Shown in pieces: positions 1-6,883 of a DNA stretch of 23,373 bases (positions are counted from its first letter, which is position 1; every line of letters starts with the position of its first letter). A program made the translations under genes and the position numbers. The notes under the pieces were generated by a model that saw only the letters and a list, made by a program, of their open reading frames with translations, ran no database searches and was not told the origin of the DNA. Origin of the DNA: Draconibacterium sp. (GTDB taxonomy: Bacteria > Bacteroidota > Bacteroidia > Bacteroidales > Prolixibacteraceae); assembly GCA_030595485.1 (NCBI GenBank), contig JAUVDE010000007.1:1-23373 (forward strand), given 5' to 3'.

Positions 1-1
1 T

Positions 2-520
2 AGTACTGCAAGTGACTTATTGAAAATATATGGGATCGACTCTGTATTTTATCAACAAATAGAAAGATATGTGTTTATTGAAGAAAAGGCTGTTCTTGTA
101 GCGACACCTATTGAAGCCAATATTCTAGTGGAAATAAATAGTGCCGATTCCACGGAATGGGTAAGGTTAAATGGAATTGGGCCATATTATGCGAAACGAA
201 TTATTAAATACCGAAACCTGCTTGGAGGCTTTTCGTCGAAAGAACAACTTAGAGAAATTTATAATTTTCCGGAAGAAACATATGCAATGATTCAGCAAAA
301 TATTTTTGTAGATACATTAAAGATATCCAAACTTCGAATTAATTTTCTAGAATACGCTGATCTGCTTCGGCATCCTTACTTGAATAAAAATGATGTTAAG
401 TTAATTCTGAATACCAGAGAAAAAAAAGGAGCATTTCAAAACGATTTGGAGGTAGGAGCGATTAAAGGGATTGATGCTGAAACATTTAGTAAAATCAGAC
501 CTTATATAACATGTCGTTAA
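2..520 (+). CDS. Helix-hairpin-helix domain protein, 5' end outside window
   Basis: C-terminal 172 residues of a larger protein. The frame is open back to the first bases of the window, so the TTG at 20 is probably not the real start. The visible part contains a ComEA-like helix-hairpin-helix segment (INSADSTEWVRLNGIGPYYA, followed by a RIIKYRN helix and GGF), then a second, weaker HhH-like stretch near the C-terminus (LILNTREKKGAF, VGAIKGIDAETFSKI). Such modules bind DNA without sequence specificity, and Bacteroidota encode many multi-HhH proteins of about 300 residues with no assigned role. No membrane segment is seen in the visible part. It ends 52 nt upstream of the rpsU promoter and is probably a separate unit. 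The fold class is well supported; the function is unknown. Confidence 0.8.
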   Translation, partial: STASDLLKIYGIDSVFYQQIERYVFIEEKAVLVATPIEANILVEINSADSTEWVRLNGIGPYYAKRIIKYRNLLGGFSSKEQLREIYNFPEETYAMIQQNIFVDTLKISKLRINFLEYADLLRHPYLNKNDVKLILNTREKKGAFQNDLEVGAIKGIDAETFSKIRPYITCR

Positions 521-572
521 AAATGCAAAATCTGAAAATAACCGATAGGATATATAATTTATTTACTTTAAA

Positions 573-603
573 TTTGATATACAATGAATAATTTCTAAAT
601 TTG
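573..603 (+). promoter_or_regulatory. Bacteroidota-type promoter of rpsU-xerC-hpf
   Basis: TTTG at 573-576, a 19-nt spacer and TAAATTTG at 596-603 match the Bacteroidota primary sigma consensus (-33 TTTG, -7 TAnnTTTG) exactly. Transcription would start near 609, giving a leader of about 30 nt before rpsU. Confidence 0.85.
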
Positions 604-638
604 CGCCTCAATTTTGAAAAATACATAAACCGATAGGT

Positions 639-830
639 ATGATTATTATTCCGGTAAAAGAAGGCGAAAATATTGAAAGAGCTCTAAAAAGGTTCAAGAG
701 AAAATTTGAAAAAACTGGTGTAATTAAAGAATTACGCGAGCGTCAGAAGTACACTAAACCTTCGATTAAACGAAGGGAAGAAATGAAAAAAGCTGTATAC
801 GTACAGGGTTTACAGGAGCTGGAAGACTAG
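639..830 (+). CDS. rpsU: Ribosomal protein bS21
   Basis: Basic 63-residue protein of the 30S platform. The N-terminal MIIIPVKEGENIERALKRFK and the Arg/Lys-rich middle are typical bS21. In Bacteroidota ribosomes bS21 helps to hide the anti-Shine-Dalgarno tail of 16S rRNA (established for Flavobacterium johnsoniae). It is first in an operon with xerC and hpf and is driven by the promoter at 573-603. The ATG at 639 is preceded by CGATAGGT with no usable Shine-Dalgarno spacing. This differs from the strong SD reported for flavobacterial rpsU, so autoregulation through the SD is not supported here. Confidence 0.95.
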   Translation: MIIIPVKEGENIERALKRFKRKFEKTGVIKELRERQKYTKPSIKRREEMKKAVYVQGLQELED

Positions 831-839
831 TTAATATAG

Positions 840-887
840 GATTCCTGACTTTATTTTATGGAGATGGCCAATGAGTTATCAGGAATC
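840..887 (+). promoter_or_regulatory. Inverted repeat enclosing the xerC start codon
   Basis: GATTCCTGA at 840-848 is perfectly complementary to TCAGGAATC at 879-887. The 30-nt loop carries an SD-like GGAG (860-863) seven nt before the ATG at 871. In mRNA this would place the xerC initiation region in a hairpin loop. A role in translational control is inferred. Confidence 0.45.
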
Positions 888-1767
888 GTTTATTAATTAT
901 TTGCAGTACGAGAAGAGGTATTCTGCTCATACTGTGACGGCATATAAAAATGACCTCGATCAATTTGTGAAATTTTGCACAGAAATGGTCGGGGATTTTG
1001 TTGTTAAAGAGGTCGATGTTAAACTCGTTCGTGCGTGGGTAGTTTCTTTAATGGAAAAAAACATTGCTCCACGATCAGTTGGCCGAAAAGTTACAACGAT
1101 AAAGTCTTTCTATAATTATTTAATGAAAGAACAACGCGTTGGAATTAATCCAGCAGTAAATGTCCCTCTTCCTAAGATTCGTAAAAAACTACCAAATTTT
1201 GTTGAAGAAAGTAGTTTAACTCATTTACTCGATGATTCTGTTTTTAGCAAAGACTTTAAAGGCTTGCGTGATAAATTTATTATTACCTTGCTTTACGGAA
1301 CCGGAATTCGATTAGCTGAATTACGTTCGTTAAAAGAAAGTGATTTCGATACACGAAATTTTTCAATACGCGTTTTAGGAAAACGACAAAAAGAAAGAGT
1401 AATTCCTTATCCCAGGGAGATCAACAATTTACTTGATGAATACGTTATAGTAAGAAACAAAGAGATTGGTTATAAAACCGAATTTTTGTTGGTTACCGAA
1501 AAAGGGAAACAGGTTTACGAAAAGTTAGTATACCGGGTAGTGAAAAATAATTTGGCAACAGTTACATCGCTCGAAAAAAAGAGCCCGCATGTTTTGCGCC
1601 ATAGCTATGCTACACACTTATTAAATAACGGCGCAGATTTAAATGCTGTTAAAGAACTTTTAGGACACTCTAATTTGGCAGCTACGCAGGTTTATACCCA
1701 TACTACCTTCGAGAAGTTGCGCGACAGTTATAAACAGGCCCACCCACGTGGGGATAAAAAAGATTAA
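871..1767 (+). CDS. xerC: Tyrosine recombinase XerC-like
   Basis: Site-specific tyrosine recombinase of 298 residues, the usual XerC/D length. An N-terminal SAM-like core-binding domain (about 1-90) is followed by the catalytic domain with all expected residues: R147 in GTGIRLAEL, K171 in GKRQKER, H240 and R243 in HVLRH, H266 in LLGHSNL, and nucleophile Y275 in QVYTH. Xer proteins resolve chromosome dimers at dif. Its position between rpsU and hpf is conserved in Bacteroidia and argues for the housekeeping enzyme, not an integrase. An SD-like GGAG lies 7 nt before the ATG, unusual in this genome segment, inside the hairpin at 840-887. No dif site was recognised in the window. Confidence 0.93.
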   Translation: MSYQESFINYLQYEKRYSAHTVTAYKNDLDQFVKFCTEMVGDFVVKEVDVKLVRAWVVSLMEKNIAPRSVGRKVTTIKSFYNYLMKEQRVGINPAVNVPLPKIRKKLPNFVEESSLTHLLDDSVFSKDFKGLRDKFIITLLYGTGIRLAELRSLKESDFDTRNFSIRVLGKRQKERVIPYPREINNLLDEYVIVRNKEIGYKTEFLLVTEKGKQVYEKLVYRVVKNNLATVTSLEKKSPHVLRHSYATHLLNNGADLNAVKELLGHSNLAATQVYTHTTFEKLRDSYKQAHPRGDKKD

Positions 1768-1769
1768 CT

Positions 1770-2072
1770 ATGGAAGTAAAAATTAATTCAGTGCATTTCA
1801 ACGCCGACGACAGGTTGGTGGAATTCGTAAATAAAAAAGTAAGCAAACTTGATACTTTTTTTGATGGTATAATAACAGTGGAAGTAACGCTGAAAGTTGC
1901 GAAGCCCGAAGCAGCTAATAATAAAGTTGCTGAGTTAAAAGTTTCGATTCCGGCTACTGATTATTTGTTTGCTAAAAAACAGGCTGATAGCTTTGAAGAA
2001 GGTATTGATTTAGCCGTTGAAGCGATTAAAAAACAACTGGGTAAATACAAAGAAAAGTTAAAGACAAAATAA
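1770..2072 (+). CDS. hpf: Ribosome hibernation promoting factor, short form
   Basis: Protein of 100 residues with the HPF/YfiA (RaiA) fold signature: an N-terminal strand ending in HFNADDRLVEFVNKKVSKLD, a central VEVTLKV strand and a C-terminal amphipathic helix (GIDLAVEAIKKQLGKYKEK). It is the short form without the dimerising C-terminal domain of long HPF. HPF occupies the decoding region of idle ribosomes during starvation. The ATG is only 2 nt after the xerC stop, so the two are translationally close and surely cotranscribed. The operon pairs a ribosomal protein with a ribosome-hibernation factor. Confidence 0.93.
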   Translation: MEVKINSVHFNADDRLVEFVNKKVSKLDTFFDGIITVEVTLKVAKPEAANNKVAELKVSIPATDYLFAKKQADSFEEGIDLAVEAIKKQLGKYKEKLKTK

Positions 2073-2075
2073 AAG

Positions 2076-2106
2076 CTAAAAATTGCTATTTTATTTTTAG
2101 TTTTTT
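2076..2106 (+). terminator. AT-rich terminator after hpf
   Basis: CTAAAAAT (2076-2083) pairs with ATTTTTAG (2093-2100) and is followed by a run of six T. The stem is perfect but weak because it is almost all A/T. It overlaps the -33 region of the next promoter. Confidence 0.55.
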
Positions 2107-2127
2107 AAAATAATATTTTTACATTTG
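2097..2127 (+). promoter_or_regulatory. Upstream promoter (P1) of the tRNA-tuf unit
   Basis: TACATTTG at 2120-2127 matches the -7 consensus TAnnTTTG. The -33 position (2097-2100, TTAG, 19-nt spacing) matches partly. It would make a leader of about 200 nt before the first tRNA. Confidence 0.55.
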
Positions 2128-2333
2128 CACTCCCTTTTTAGGGGCGTTCTCAGAACAGCTGAATACAGAGTGGTTTAAGCAGAAAAACAGTGTTTTTTGG
2201 AAATTTTCAAAAACGGTCATTTCTGTTTTGTGAAGAGGAAAAACTCACATTATTTGTGAGAAAATAAGGAATCTGTTTGCTGTTAAGAAAAAAAGTGTAA
2301 TTTTGCACGGCATTTTTTGCCAGGTAGCAATAA
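2128..2333 (+). other. Structured leader between P1 and the tRNAs
   Basis: No ORF of note. It contains an imperfect palindrome centred near 2205 (outer arms AAAACAG and CTGTTTT, inner arms GTTTTT and AAAAAC), a perfect hairpin CTCACA-TTATT-TGTGAG at 2244-2260, the second promoter, and GGCA/TGCC just before tRNA-Gly. No stem is followed by a T-run, so none looks like a terminator. Confidence 0.35.
2276..2305 (+). promoter_or_regulatory. Proximal promoter (P2) of the tRNA-tuf unit
   Basis: TTTG at 2276-2279, an 18-nt spacer and TAATTTTG at 2298-2305 fit the Bacteroidota promoter consensus. The start would lie about 25 nt before tRNA-Gly. Confidence 0.75.
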
Positions 2334-2406
2334 GCGGGAATAGCTCAGTTGATAGAGCATCAGCCTTCCAAGCTGAGGGTCGCGAGTTTGAGTCTCGTTT
2401 CCCGCT
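2334..2406 (+). tRNA. tRNA-Gly (anticodon TCC)
   Basis: Full cloverleaf of 73 nt: acceptor GCGGGAA/TTCCCGC with discriminator T, D-arm GCTC/GAGC, anticodon stem TCAGC/GCTGA with loop CTTCCAA, and T-arm GCGAG/CTCGT. The CCA end is not encoded. It decodes GGA and GGG and is the first member of the tRNA-tuf transcript. Confidence 0.95.
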
Positions 2407-2472
2407 CAGTTTTAGAGATTGGAATTTTGAGTAAGTGATTACTCGGAATTCTCATCTCTTTATGTGTTTTAG

Positions 2473-2544
<72 letters not shown>

Positions 2545-2584
2545 CAGATGATTTAAAAAGATAATAAATTAAAAATTTGCAATT

Positions 2585-3772
2585 ATGGCTAAAGAACATT
2601 TTAACAGGGACAAGGACCATGTAAACATAGGTACCATTGGCCACGTTGATCATGGGAAAACCACTTTGACTGCCGCCATTACAATGGTGTTAGCAAAAAA
2701 AGGTTTTTGTGAAGTTAAAGCTTTCGATCAGATTGATAACGCACCTGAAGAGAAAGAAAGAGGTATTACGATTAACACTGCTCACGTTGAATACGAAACT
2801 GCGAACAGACACTACGCTCACGTAGATTGTCCAGGTCACGCAGATTACGTAAAAAACATGGTAACTGGTGCTGCTCAGATGGACGGTGCTATTATCGTTG
2901 TTGCAGCAACTGATGGTCCTATGCCACAGACTCGCGAGCACATCCTACTTGCACGTCAGGTAAATGTACCTAAATTGGTTGTATTCATGAACAAAGTGGA
3001 TATGGTTGATGATGAAGAGCTTTTAGAGTTAGTTGAAATGGAAATTCGTGAGTTGTTAGACTTCTACGAATTTGAGGGTGACGATACTCCGGTTATTCAA
3101 GGTTCAGCACTTGGTGGATTAAATGGAGAGCCAGAATGGGAAGAAAAAATATTAGAGCTTATGGAAGCTTGTGATACTTGGATTCCACTTCCTCCACGTG
3201 ATATTGATAAGCCATTCTTGATGCCTGTTGAAGATGTATTCTCGATTACTGGTCGTGGTACTGTTGCTACTGGTCGTATCGAAACTGGTCTTATTCACAC
3301 AGGTGACGAAATGGAGTTAATCGGCTTAGGTGCTGAAGGTCGTAAGACTGTTTGTACTGGTGTTGAAATGTTCCGTAAGATTTTAGATGATGGACAAGCT
3401 GGTGATAACGTAGGTTTATTACTTCGTGGTGTTGACAAAAAAGAAATCAAACGTGGTCAGATTTTGGCAAAACCAGGAACGGTTACTCCTCATACTAATT
3501 TCAAAGCTGAGGTTTACGTATTGAAAAAAGAAGAAGGTGGGCGTCACACTCCATTTCACAATAAATACCGTCCTCAGTTTTACATACGTACACTTGATGT
3601 AACTGGCGAGATTCATTTAGAAGCTGGTCGCGAAATGGTTATGCCTGGTGATAACGTAACGATTGAAGTTAAGTTGATTTACCCAGTGGCAGTAAACGTT
3701 GGTCTACGTTTCGCAATTCGCGAAGGTGGTCGTACTGTAGGCGCTGGTCAAATTACTGAAATCTTAAGCTAA
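2585..3772 (+). CDS. tuf: Elongation factor Tu
   Basis: GTPase of 395 residues that delivers aminoacyl-tRNA to the ribosomal A site. The three domains are complete. G-domain motifs are GHVDHGKT (19-26), RGIT (59-62), DCPGH (81-85) and NKVD (136-139). Domain II begins near FSITGRGTVATG, and domain III includes GGRHTPFHNKYRPQFY. It lies 40 nt after tRNA-Thr and is probably expressed with the tRNAs from P1/P2. There is no Shine-Dalgarno sequence; the region before the ATG is A/T-rich, as expected in this phylum. Confidence 0.98.
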   Translation: MAKEHFNRDKDHVNIGTIGHVDHGKTTLTAAITMVLAKKGFCEVKAFDQIDNAPEEKERGITINTAHVEYETANRHYAHVDCPGHADYVKNMVTGAAQMDGAIIVVAATDGPMPQTREHILLARQVNVPKLVVFMNKVDMVDDEELLELVEMEIRELLDFYEFEGDDTPVIQGSALGGLNGEPEWEEKILELMEACDTWIPLPPRDIDKPFLMPVEDVFSITGRGTVATGRIETGLIHTGDEMELIGLGAEGRKTVCTGVEMFRKILDDGQAGDNVGLLLRGVDKKEIKRGQILAKPGTVTPHTNFKAEVYVLKKEEGGRHTPFHNKYRPQFYIRTLDVTGEIHLEAGREMVMPGDNVTIEVKLIYPVAVNVGLRFAIREGGRTVGAGQITEILS

Positions 3773-3800
3773 GATATTCAGAAAAATATAAGTTAATAGA

Positions 3801-3827
3801 TCCCGGGCTTCGGCTCGGGACTGTTTT
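3801..3827 (+). terminator. GC-rich UUCG hairpin after tuf
   Basis: TCCCGGGC (3801-3808) pairs with GCTCGGGA (3813-3820), with one G-U, around a TTCG tetraloop. CTGTTTT follows. It is either a leaky rho-independent terminator or a processing/stability hairpin between tuf and secE. The weak T-run makes full termination uncertain. Confidence 0.55.
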
Positions 3828-3887
3828 CGGATGAAACTCAAGGTTGGGAGTGGTTGTAAACAGTAAGTTCGAAACTTACCTTCCGAG
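3827..3887 (+). other. tRNA-like element lacking a normal anticodon arm
   Basis: TCGGATG (3827-3833) and CTTCCGA (3880-3886) form a 6-of-7-bp acceptor-like stem, with G as the following base. ACTC/GAGT (3836-3839, 3848-3851) forms a D-like arm with GG in its loop. GTAAG-TTCGAAA-CTTAC (3863-3879) has a near-consensus T-loop. Only 11 nt (3852-3862) separate the D-like and T-like arms, against about 23 in a normal tRNA, and no CCA anticodon is present. Bacteroidia often carry tRNA-Trp between tuf and secE, so this may be a decayed copy. A competing fold pairs CTGTTT (3821-3826) with AAACAG (3858-3863). Coincidence is not excluded. Confidence 0.35.
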
Positions 3888-3908
3888 CAAAACTACGAAC
3901 ATTATAAG

Positions 3909-4100
3909 ATGAAGTTAAAAGTTTATTTACAAGAGGCATATGACGAACTTGTACACAAAGTAACGTGGCCTACTTGGAAAGAGCTACAAAGTAGCGCATT
4001 GGTTGTAATGATTGCTTCCTTTATAATATCATTATTAATTTTTGTTATGGATCTGACATTCAGAAACATAATGGAGTTTATTTATGGATTATTTTATTAA
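3909..4100 (+). CDS. secE: Preprotein translocase subunit SecE
   Basis: Single-spanning 63-residue SecE of the SecYEG translocon, which clamps the two halves of SecY. An amphipathic cytoplasmic helix (1-20) leads to the conserved WPTWKEL motif (20-26), followed by one membrane segment (about 29-48). The length is normal for the short bacterial form. It starts the secE-nusG-rplKAJL gene string. No promoter of the Bacteroidota type is visible between tuf and secE, so readthrough past the hairpin at 3801 may supply its transcript. Confidence 0.95.
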   Translation: MKLKVYLQEAYDELVHKVTWPTWKELQSSALVVMIASFIISLLIFVMDLTFRNIMEFIYGLFY

Positions 4101-4117
4101 AAAACCTTTAAGTCGAT

Positions 4118-4666
4118 ATGAGCGATAATAGTAAAAAATGGTATGTTCTGCGAGCAATTGGAGGCAAGGAGAAGAAGGTAAAGGAATATATCGATAACGA
4201 AATTGCAAAGGGAGACATAAAGGGGTATGTAGATCAGGTTCTCATACCAACTGAAAAAGTGTATCAAATCCGAAATGGTAAAAAAATCAGTAAGGAGAGA
4301 AACTTTTTCCCGGGATATATATTAGTCGAAGCAGAATTAGTGGGTGAAGTTGCGCATACACTAAGGAATTTTCCGAATGTTATAGGGTTCTTAGGCGACA
4401 CCAAAGGTGGAGACCCTGTACCAATGAGGCAGAGTGAGGTTAATAGAATTCTTGGTCGTGTTGACGAATTAGCGGAGACCGATGAAGAATTGAACATCCC
4501 GTATGTAGTAGGAGAGACTGTAAAAGTAATCGACGGACCATTTAACGGTTTTAACGGAACCATTGAAGACATCAATGAAGAGAAGAAGAAGCTGCAGGTA
4601 ATGGTGAAGATTTTTGGACGTAAAACTCCTTTGGAGCTTAGCTTTATGCAAGTCGAAAAGGAATAG
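4118..4666 (+). CDS. nusG: Transcription termination/antitermination factor NusG
   Basis: NusG of 182 residues. The N-terminal NGN domain (KKWYVLRAIGGKEKKVKEYI, FFPGYILVEAEL, LRNFPNVIGFLG) binds the RNA polymerase clamp. The C-terminal KOW domain (from about residue 127: VGETVKVIDGPFNGFNGTIE) contacts ribosomal protein uS10 or Rho. It follows secE by 17 nt in the classic order. Position and sequence mark it as the housekeeping copy and not a polysaccharide-locus UpxY/RfaH-type paralogue. Confidence 0.96.
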   Translation: MSDNSKKWYVLRAIGGKEKKVKEYIDNEIAKGDIKGYVDQVLIPTEKVYQIRNGKKISKERNFFPGYILVEAELVGEVAHTLRNFPNVIGFLGDTKGGDPVPMRQSEVNRILGRVDELAETDEELNIPYVVGETVKVIDGPFNGFNGTIEDINEEKKKLQVMVKIFGRKTPLELSFMQVEKE

Positions 4667-4684
4667 AACGCATAATTATTTATT

Positions 4685-5128
4685 ATGGCGAAAGAAGTAG
4701 CTGGATTAATTAAATTACAGATTAAAGGTGGTGCTGCTAATCCTTCACCACCGGTGGGACCAGCATTGGGTGCCAAAGGGGTTAACATTATGCAGTTCTG
4801 CAAGCAGTTTAATGGTCGTACACAAGATCAGGCTGGGAAAGTACTTCCGGTTATTATTACTGTTTATGCAGACAAGTCGTTTGACTTCATAATTAAACAA
4901 CCTCCTGTGGCTGTACAATTGTTAGACGCTGCGAAACTGAAGAAGGGGTCACCAGAATCTCACATTACAAAAGTGGGTACGGTAACTTGGGATCAAGTAA
5001 GGGAAATTGCCGATGGCAAAATGTCTGACTTGAACTGCTTTAAAGTGGAATCGGCGATGAGAATGGTAGCTGGAACTGCCAGAAGTATGGGAATCACTGT
5101 AAAAGGTGCTTCACCATTCAATAACTAA
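4685..5128 (+). CDS. rplK: Ribosomal protein uL11
   Basis: L11 of 147 residues, a 50S protein at the GTPase-associated centre. The N-terminal domain carries KGGAANPSPPVGPALGAKGV, with the proline-rich segment that moves during factor binding. The C-terminal 23S rRNA-binding domain includes DLNCFKVESAMRMVAGTARS near the end. It lies 18 nt after nusG and 14 nt before rplA. In many bacteria L1 regulates the rplKA message; no matching L1-binding site was identified here. Confidence 0.97.
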   Translation: MAKEVAGLIKLQIKGGAANPSPPVGPALGAKGVNIMQFCKQFNGRTQDQAGKVLPVIITVYADKSFDFIIKQPPVAVQLLDAAKLKKGSPESHITKVGTVTWDQVREIADGKMSDLNCFKVESAMRMVAGTARSMGITVKGASPFNN

Positions 5129-5142
5129 AAATATCTTTTACG

Positions 5143-5838
5143 ATGGGCAGAATTACGAAAAATAAGAAAGCGTCTCTTGAGAAACTCGAAAAAGGAAAGA
5201 TTTACTCTATCGAGGAAGCCGCAGAATTAGTAAAGGAAGTTACCTTCACTAAATTCGATGCTTCTATTGATATTGATGTCAGACTTGGAGTTGACCCAAG
5301 AAAAGCTAACCAAATGGTTAGAGGCGTAGTTTCGTTACCCCATGGAACAGGTAAAAAAGTACGTGTTTTGGCAATGGTGACTCCTGACAAAGAGCAGGAG
5401 GCTAAAGATGCCGGAGCAGATTTCGTCGGTTTAGACGAATATGTAGAGAAAATTAAAGGTGGCTGGACAGACATCGACGTGATTATTACTATGCCTCCAG
5501 TTATGGGAAAAGTTGGACAGTTAGGACGAATATTAGGCCCTCGTGGTTTAATGCCTAACCCGAAAAGTGGTACCGTAACTATGGAAGTAGGTAAAGCCGT
5601 TGCTGAAGTTAAGCAGGGTAAAATCGACTTTAAAGTTGATAAATTTGGTATTATTCATACCTCAATCGGTAAATCATCATTTACTGCTGAGAAAATTTTG
5701 GATAATGCTAATGAGTTTATGAATATGATTAATAAACTTAGACCTGTTGCCGCCAAAGGAACCTACATTAAAAGTATTTATTTATCTAGTACCATGAGCC
5801 CTGGTATTGAAGTAGAACCAAAGTCATTCGCGGAGTAA
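5143..5838 (+). CDS. rplA: Ribosomal protein uL1
   Basis: L1 of 231 residues, the 50S L1-stalk protein that contacts exiting tRNA. Two-domain L1 fold: the conserved FDASIDIDVRLGVDPRKANQ segment near residue 40, then LPHGTGKK, the domain II motif LGRILGPRGLMPNPKSGTVT, and the C-terminal KGTYIKSIYLSSTMSPGIEV. The length is normal. It sits between rplK and rplJ with 14- and 12-nt gaps, so there is no room for a standalone L10-type leader before rplJ. Confidence 0.97.
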   Translation: MGRITKNKKASLEKLEKGKIYSIEEAAELVKEVTFTKFDASIDIDVRLGVDPRKANQMVRGVVSLPHGTGKKVRVLAMVTPDKEQEAKDAGADFVGLDEYVEKIKGGWTDIDVIITMPPVMGKVGQLGRILGPRGLMPNPKSGTVTMEVGKAVAEVKQGKIDFKVDKFGIIHTSIGKSSFTAEKILDNANEFMNMINKLRPVAAKGTYIKSIYLSSTMSPGIEVEPKSFAE

Positions 5839-5850
5839 AAATGTTGAAAT

Positions 5851-6369
5851 ATGAAGAGTTCAGAGAAAAAAGTTATTATTAATAATTTACAAGAACAAAT
5901 TGATTCATTCAATCATTTTTATTTGGCTGACATTAGTGGTTTAAATGCTGAAGATACCAGTGATTTAAGGAGACTATGTTTCAGCCAGGAGGTAAAACTG
6001 GTTGTTGTTAAGAATACACTATTGCGCAAAGCACTAGAGCGGTCTGGTAAAGACGCTTCGGAGCTTTTCGTAGCACTAAAGGGAAACACTTCGGTTATGT
6101 TCACCGAACAAGGTAGTGTTCCTGCAAAATTGATTAAAGACTTCAGTAAAAAGCATGATAAGCCTGTTTTAAAGGCTGCTTATGTTGAAGAATCAGTTTA
6201 TGTAGGCGCTGACCAATTAGACGCTCTTGTGGCTGTTAAGTCCAAGAACGAGCTTATTGCTGATGTTGTTGCTCTATTACAATCACCAATGCAAACTGTT
6301 CTCGGACAGTTACAGTCGGGTGGTAATACAATTCACGGTGTTCTTGATACACTGAAGGAAAAAGAATAA
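5851..6369 (+). CDS. rplJ: Ribosomal protein uL10
   Basis: L10 of 172 residues, the base of the 50S stalk that anchors L7/L12 dimers through its C-terminal helix (from about 140: LLQSPMQTVLGQLQSGGNTI). The N-terminal rRNA-binding part carries the characteristic VVVKNTLLRKALERSG and ALKGNTSVMF segments. Its ATG lies 12 nt after rplA, and rplL follows after 31 A/T-rich nt. The L10(L12) autoregulatory leader known from enterobacteria is absent at this position. Confidence 0.96.
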   Translation: MKSSEKKVIINNLQEQIDSFNHFYLADISGLNAEDTSDLRRLCFSQEVKLVVVKNTLLRKALERSGKDASELFVALKGNTSVMFTEQGSVPAKLIKDFSKKHDKPVLKAAYVEESVYVGADQLDALVAVKSKNELIADVVALLQSPMQTVLGQLQSGGNTIHGVLDTLKEKE

Positions 6370-6400
6370 TTTTTTTAGAAATAAATTAAAAAGTAATAAA

Positions 6401-6778
6401 ATGGCAGATTTAAAACAGCTTGCAGAAGAGTTGGTAAACTTGACTGTTAAAGAGGTTAACGAATTAGCTGGTATTCTGAAAGATGAATATGGTATTGAGC
6501 CAGCTGCTGCTGCAGTAGCAGTTGCAGGTCCAGCCGCAGGCGGTGGCGAAGAAGCTGCTGCTGAACAAACAGAATTTGACGTAGTTTTAAAAGCAGCAGG
6601 CGGTTCTAAGCTTGCAGTTGTGAAACTTGTTAAAGAACTTACTGGTCTTGGTTTGAAAGAAGCAAAAGCAGTAGTTGACGAAGCTCCAAAAGCAATTAAA
6701 GAAAAAGTTTCTAAAGACGAAGCTGAAGCGCTTAAGTCTCAGCTTGAAGAAGCTGGAGCTGAAGTAGAATTGAAATAA
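6401..6778 (+). CDS. rplL: Ribosomal protein bL12 (L7/L12)
   Basis: L7/L12 of 125 residues, the multicopy stalk protein that recruits translation factors. An N-terminal dimerisation domain (about 1-33) is followed by an Ala/Gly/Glu-rich flexible hinge (about 34-57) and a C-terminal factor-binding domain (EFDVVLKAAGGSKLAVVKLV, then GLGLKEAKAVVDEAPK). The gene uses codons typical of highly expressed genes. It is followed by the hairpins at 6787-6845, which separate it from rpoB and probably help to keep its expression above that of the polymerase genes. Confidence 0.97.
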   Translation: MADLKQLAEELVNLTVKEVNELAGILKDEYGIEPAAAAVAVAGPAAGGGEEAAAEQTEFDVVLKAAGGSKLAVVKLVKELTGLGLKEAKAVVDEAPKAIKEKVSKDEAEALKSQLEEAGAEVELK

Positions 6779-6786
6779 CACTTTAT

Positions 6787-6845
6787 ACCTTTTAAAAAGG
6801 TAATTTGGTTTAGAACCTTTCGCAAGATAGGTTCTAAACCTTTTT
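6787..6845 (+). terminator. Attenuator-like double hairpin between rplL and rpoB
   Basis: A small hairpin ACCTTTT/AAAAGGT (6787-6801) is followed by a perfect 12-bp stem, GGTTTAGAACCT (6807-6818) with AGGTTCTAAACC (6829-6840), a 10-nt loop and then five T. This is a canonical intrinsic terminator. Because rpoB lacks a clear promoter, it most likely acts as a partial terminator (inference from the known rplL-rpoB attenuator in other bacteria). Confidence 0.85.
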
Positions 6846-6883
6846 GTGTATTTACATTTTATATAATTAACCTGTATAAATGC

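Noticed and set aside
20..520. TTG at 20 as the true start of the first gene
   Set aside because: The frame stays open to the window edge and the upstream residues continue the protein-like pattern, so the gene is more likely cut by the boundary.
871..1767. Mobile-element integrase
   Set aside because: Normal XerC length and its conserved place between rpsU and hpf argue for the housekeeping recombinase; no attachment-site duplication was seen at the nearby tRNAs.
3775..3908. Intact tRNA-Trp between tuf and secE
   Set aside because: No CCA anticodon and no full anticodon arm. Only a tRNA-like partial fold is present.
4264..4803. 179-codon minus-strand ORF opposite nusG and rplK
   Set aside because: It lies entirely opposite two conserved genes and has no recognisable motif.
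5839..5850. L10-type autoregulatory leader before rplJ
   Set aside because: Only 12 nt separate rplA and rplJ, so the structured leader cannot fit there.
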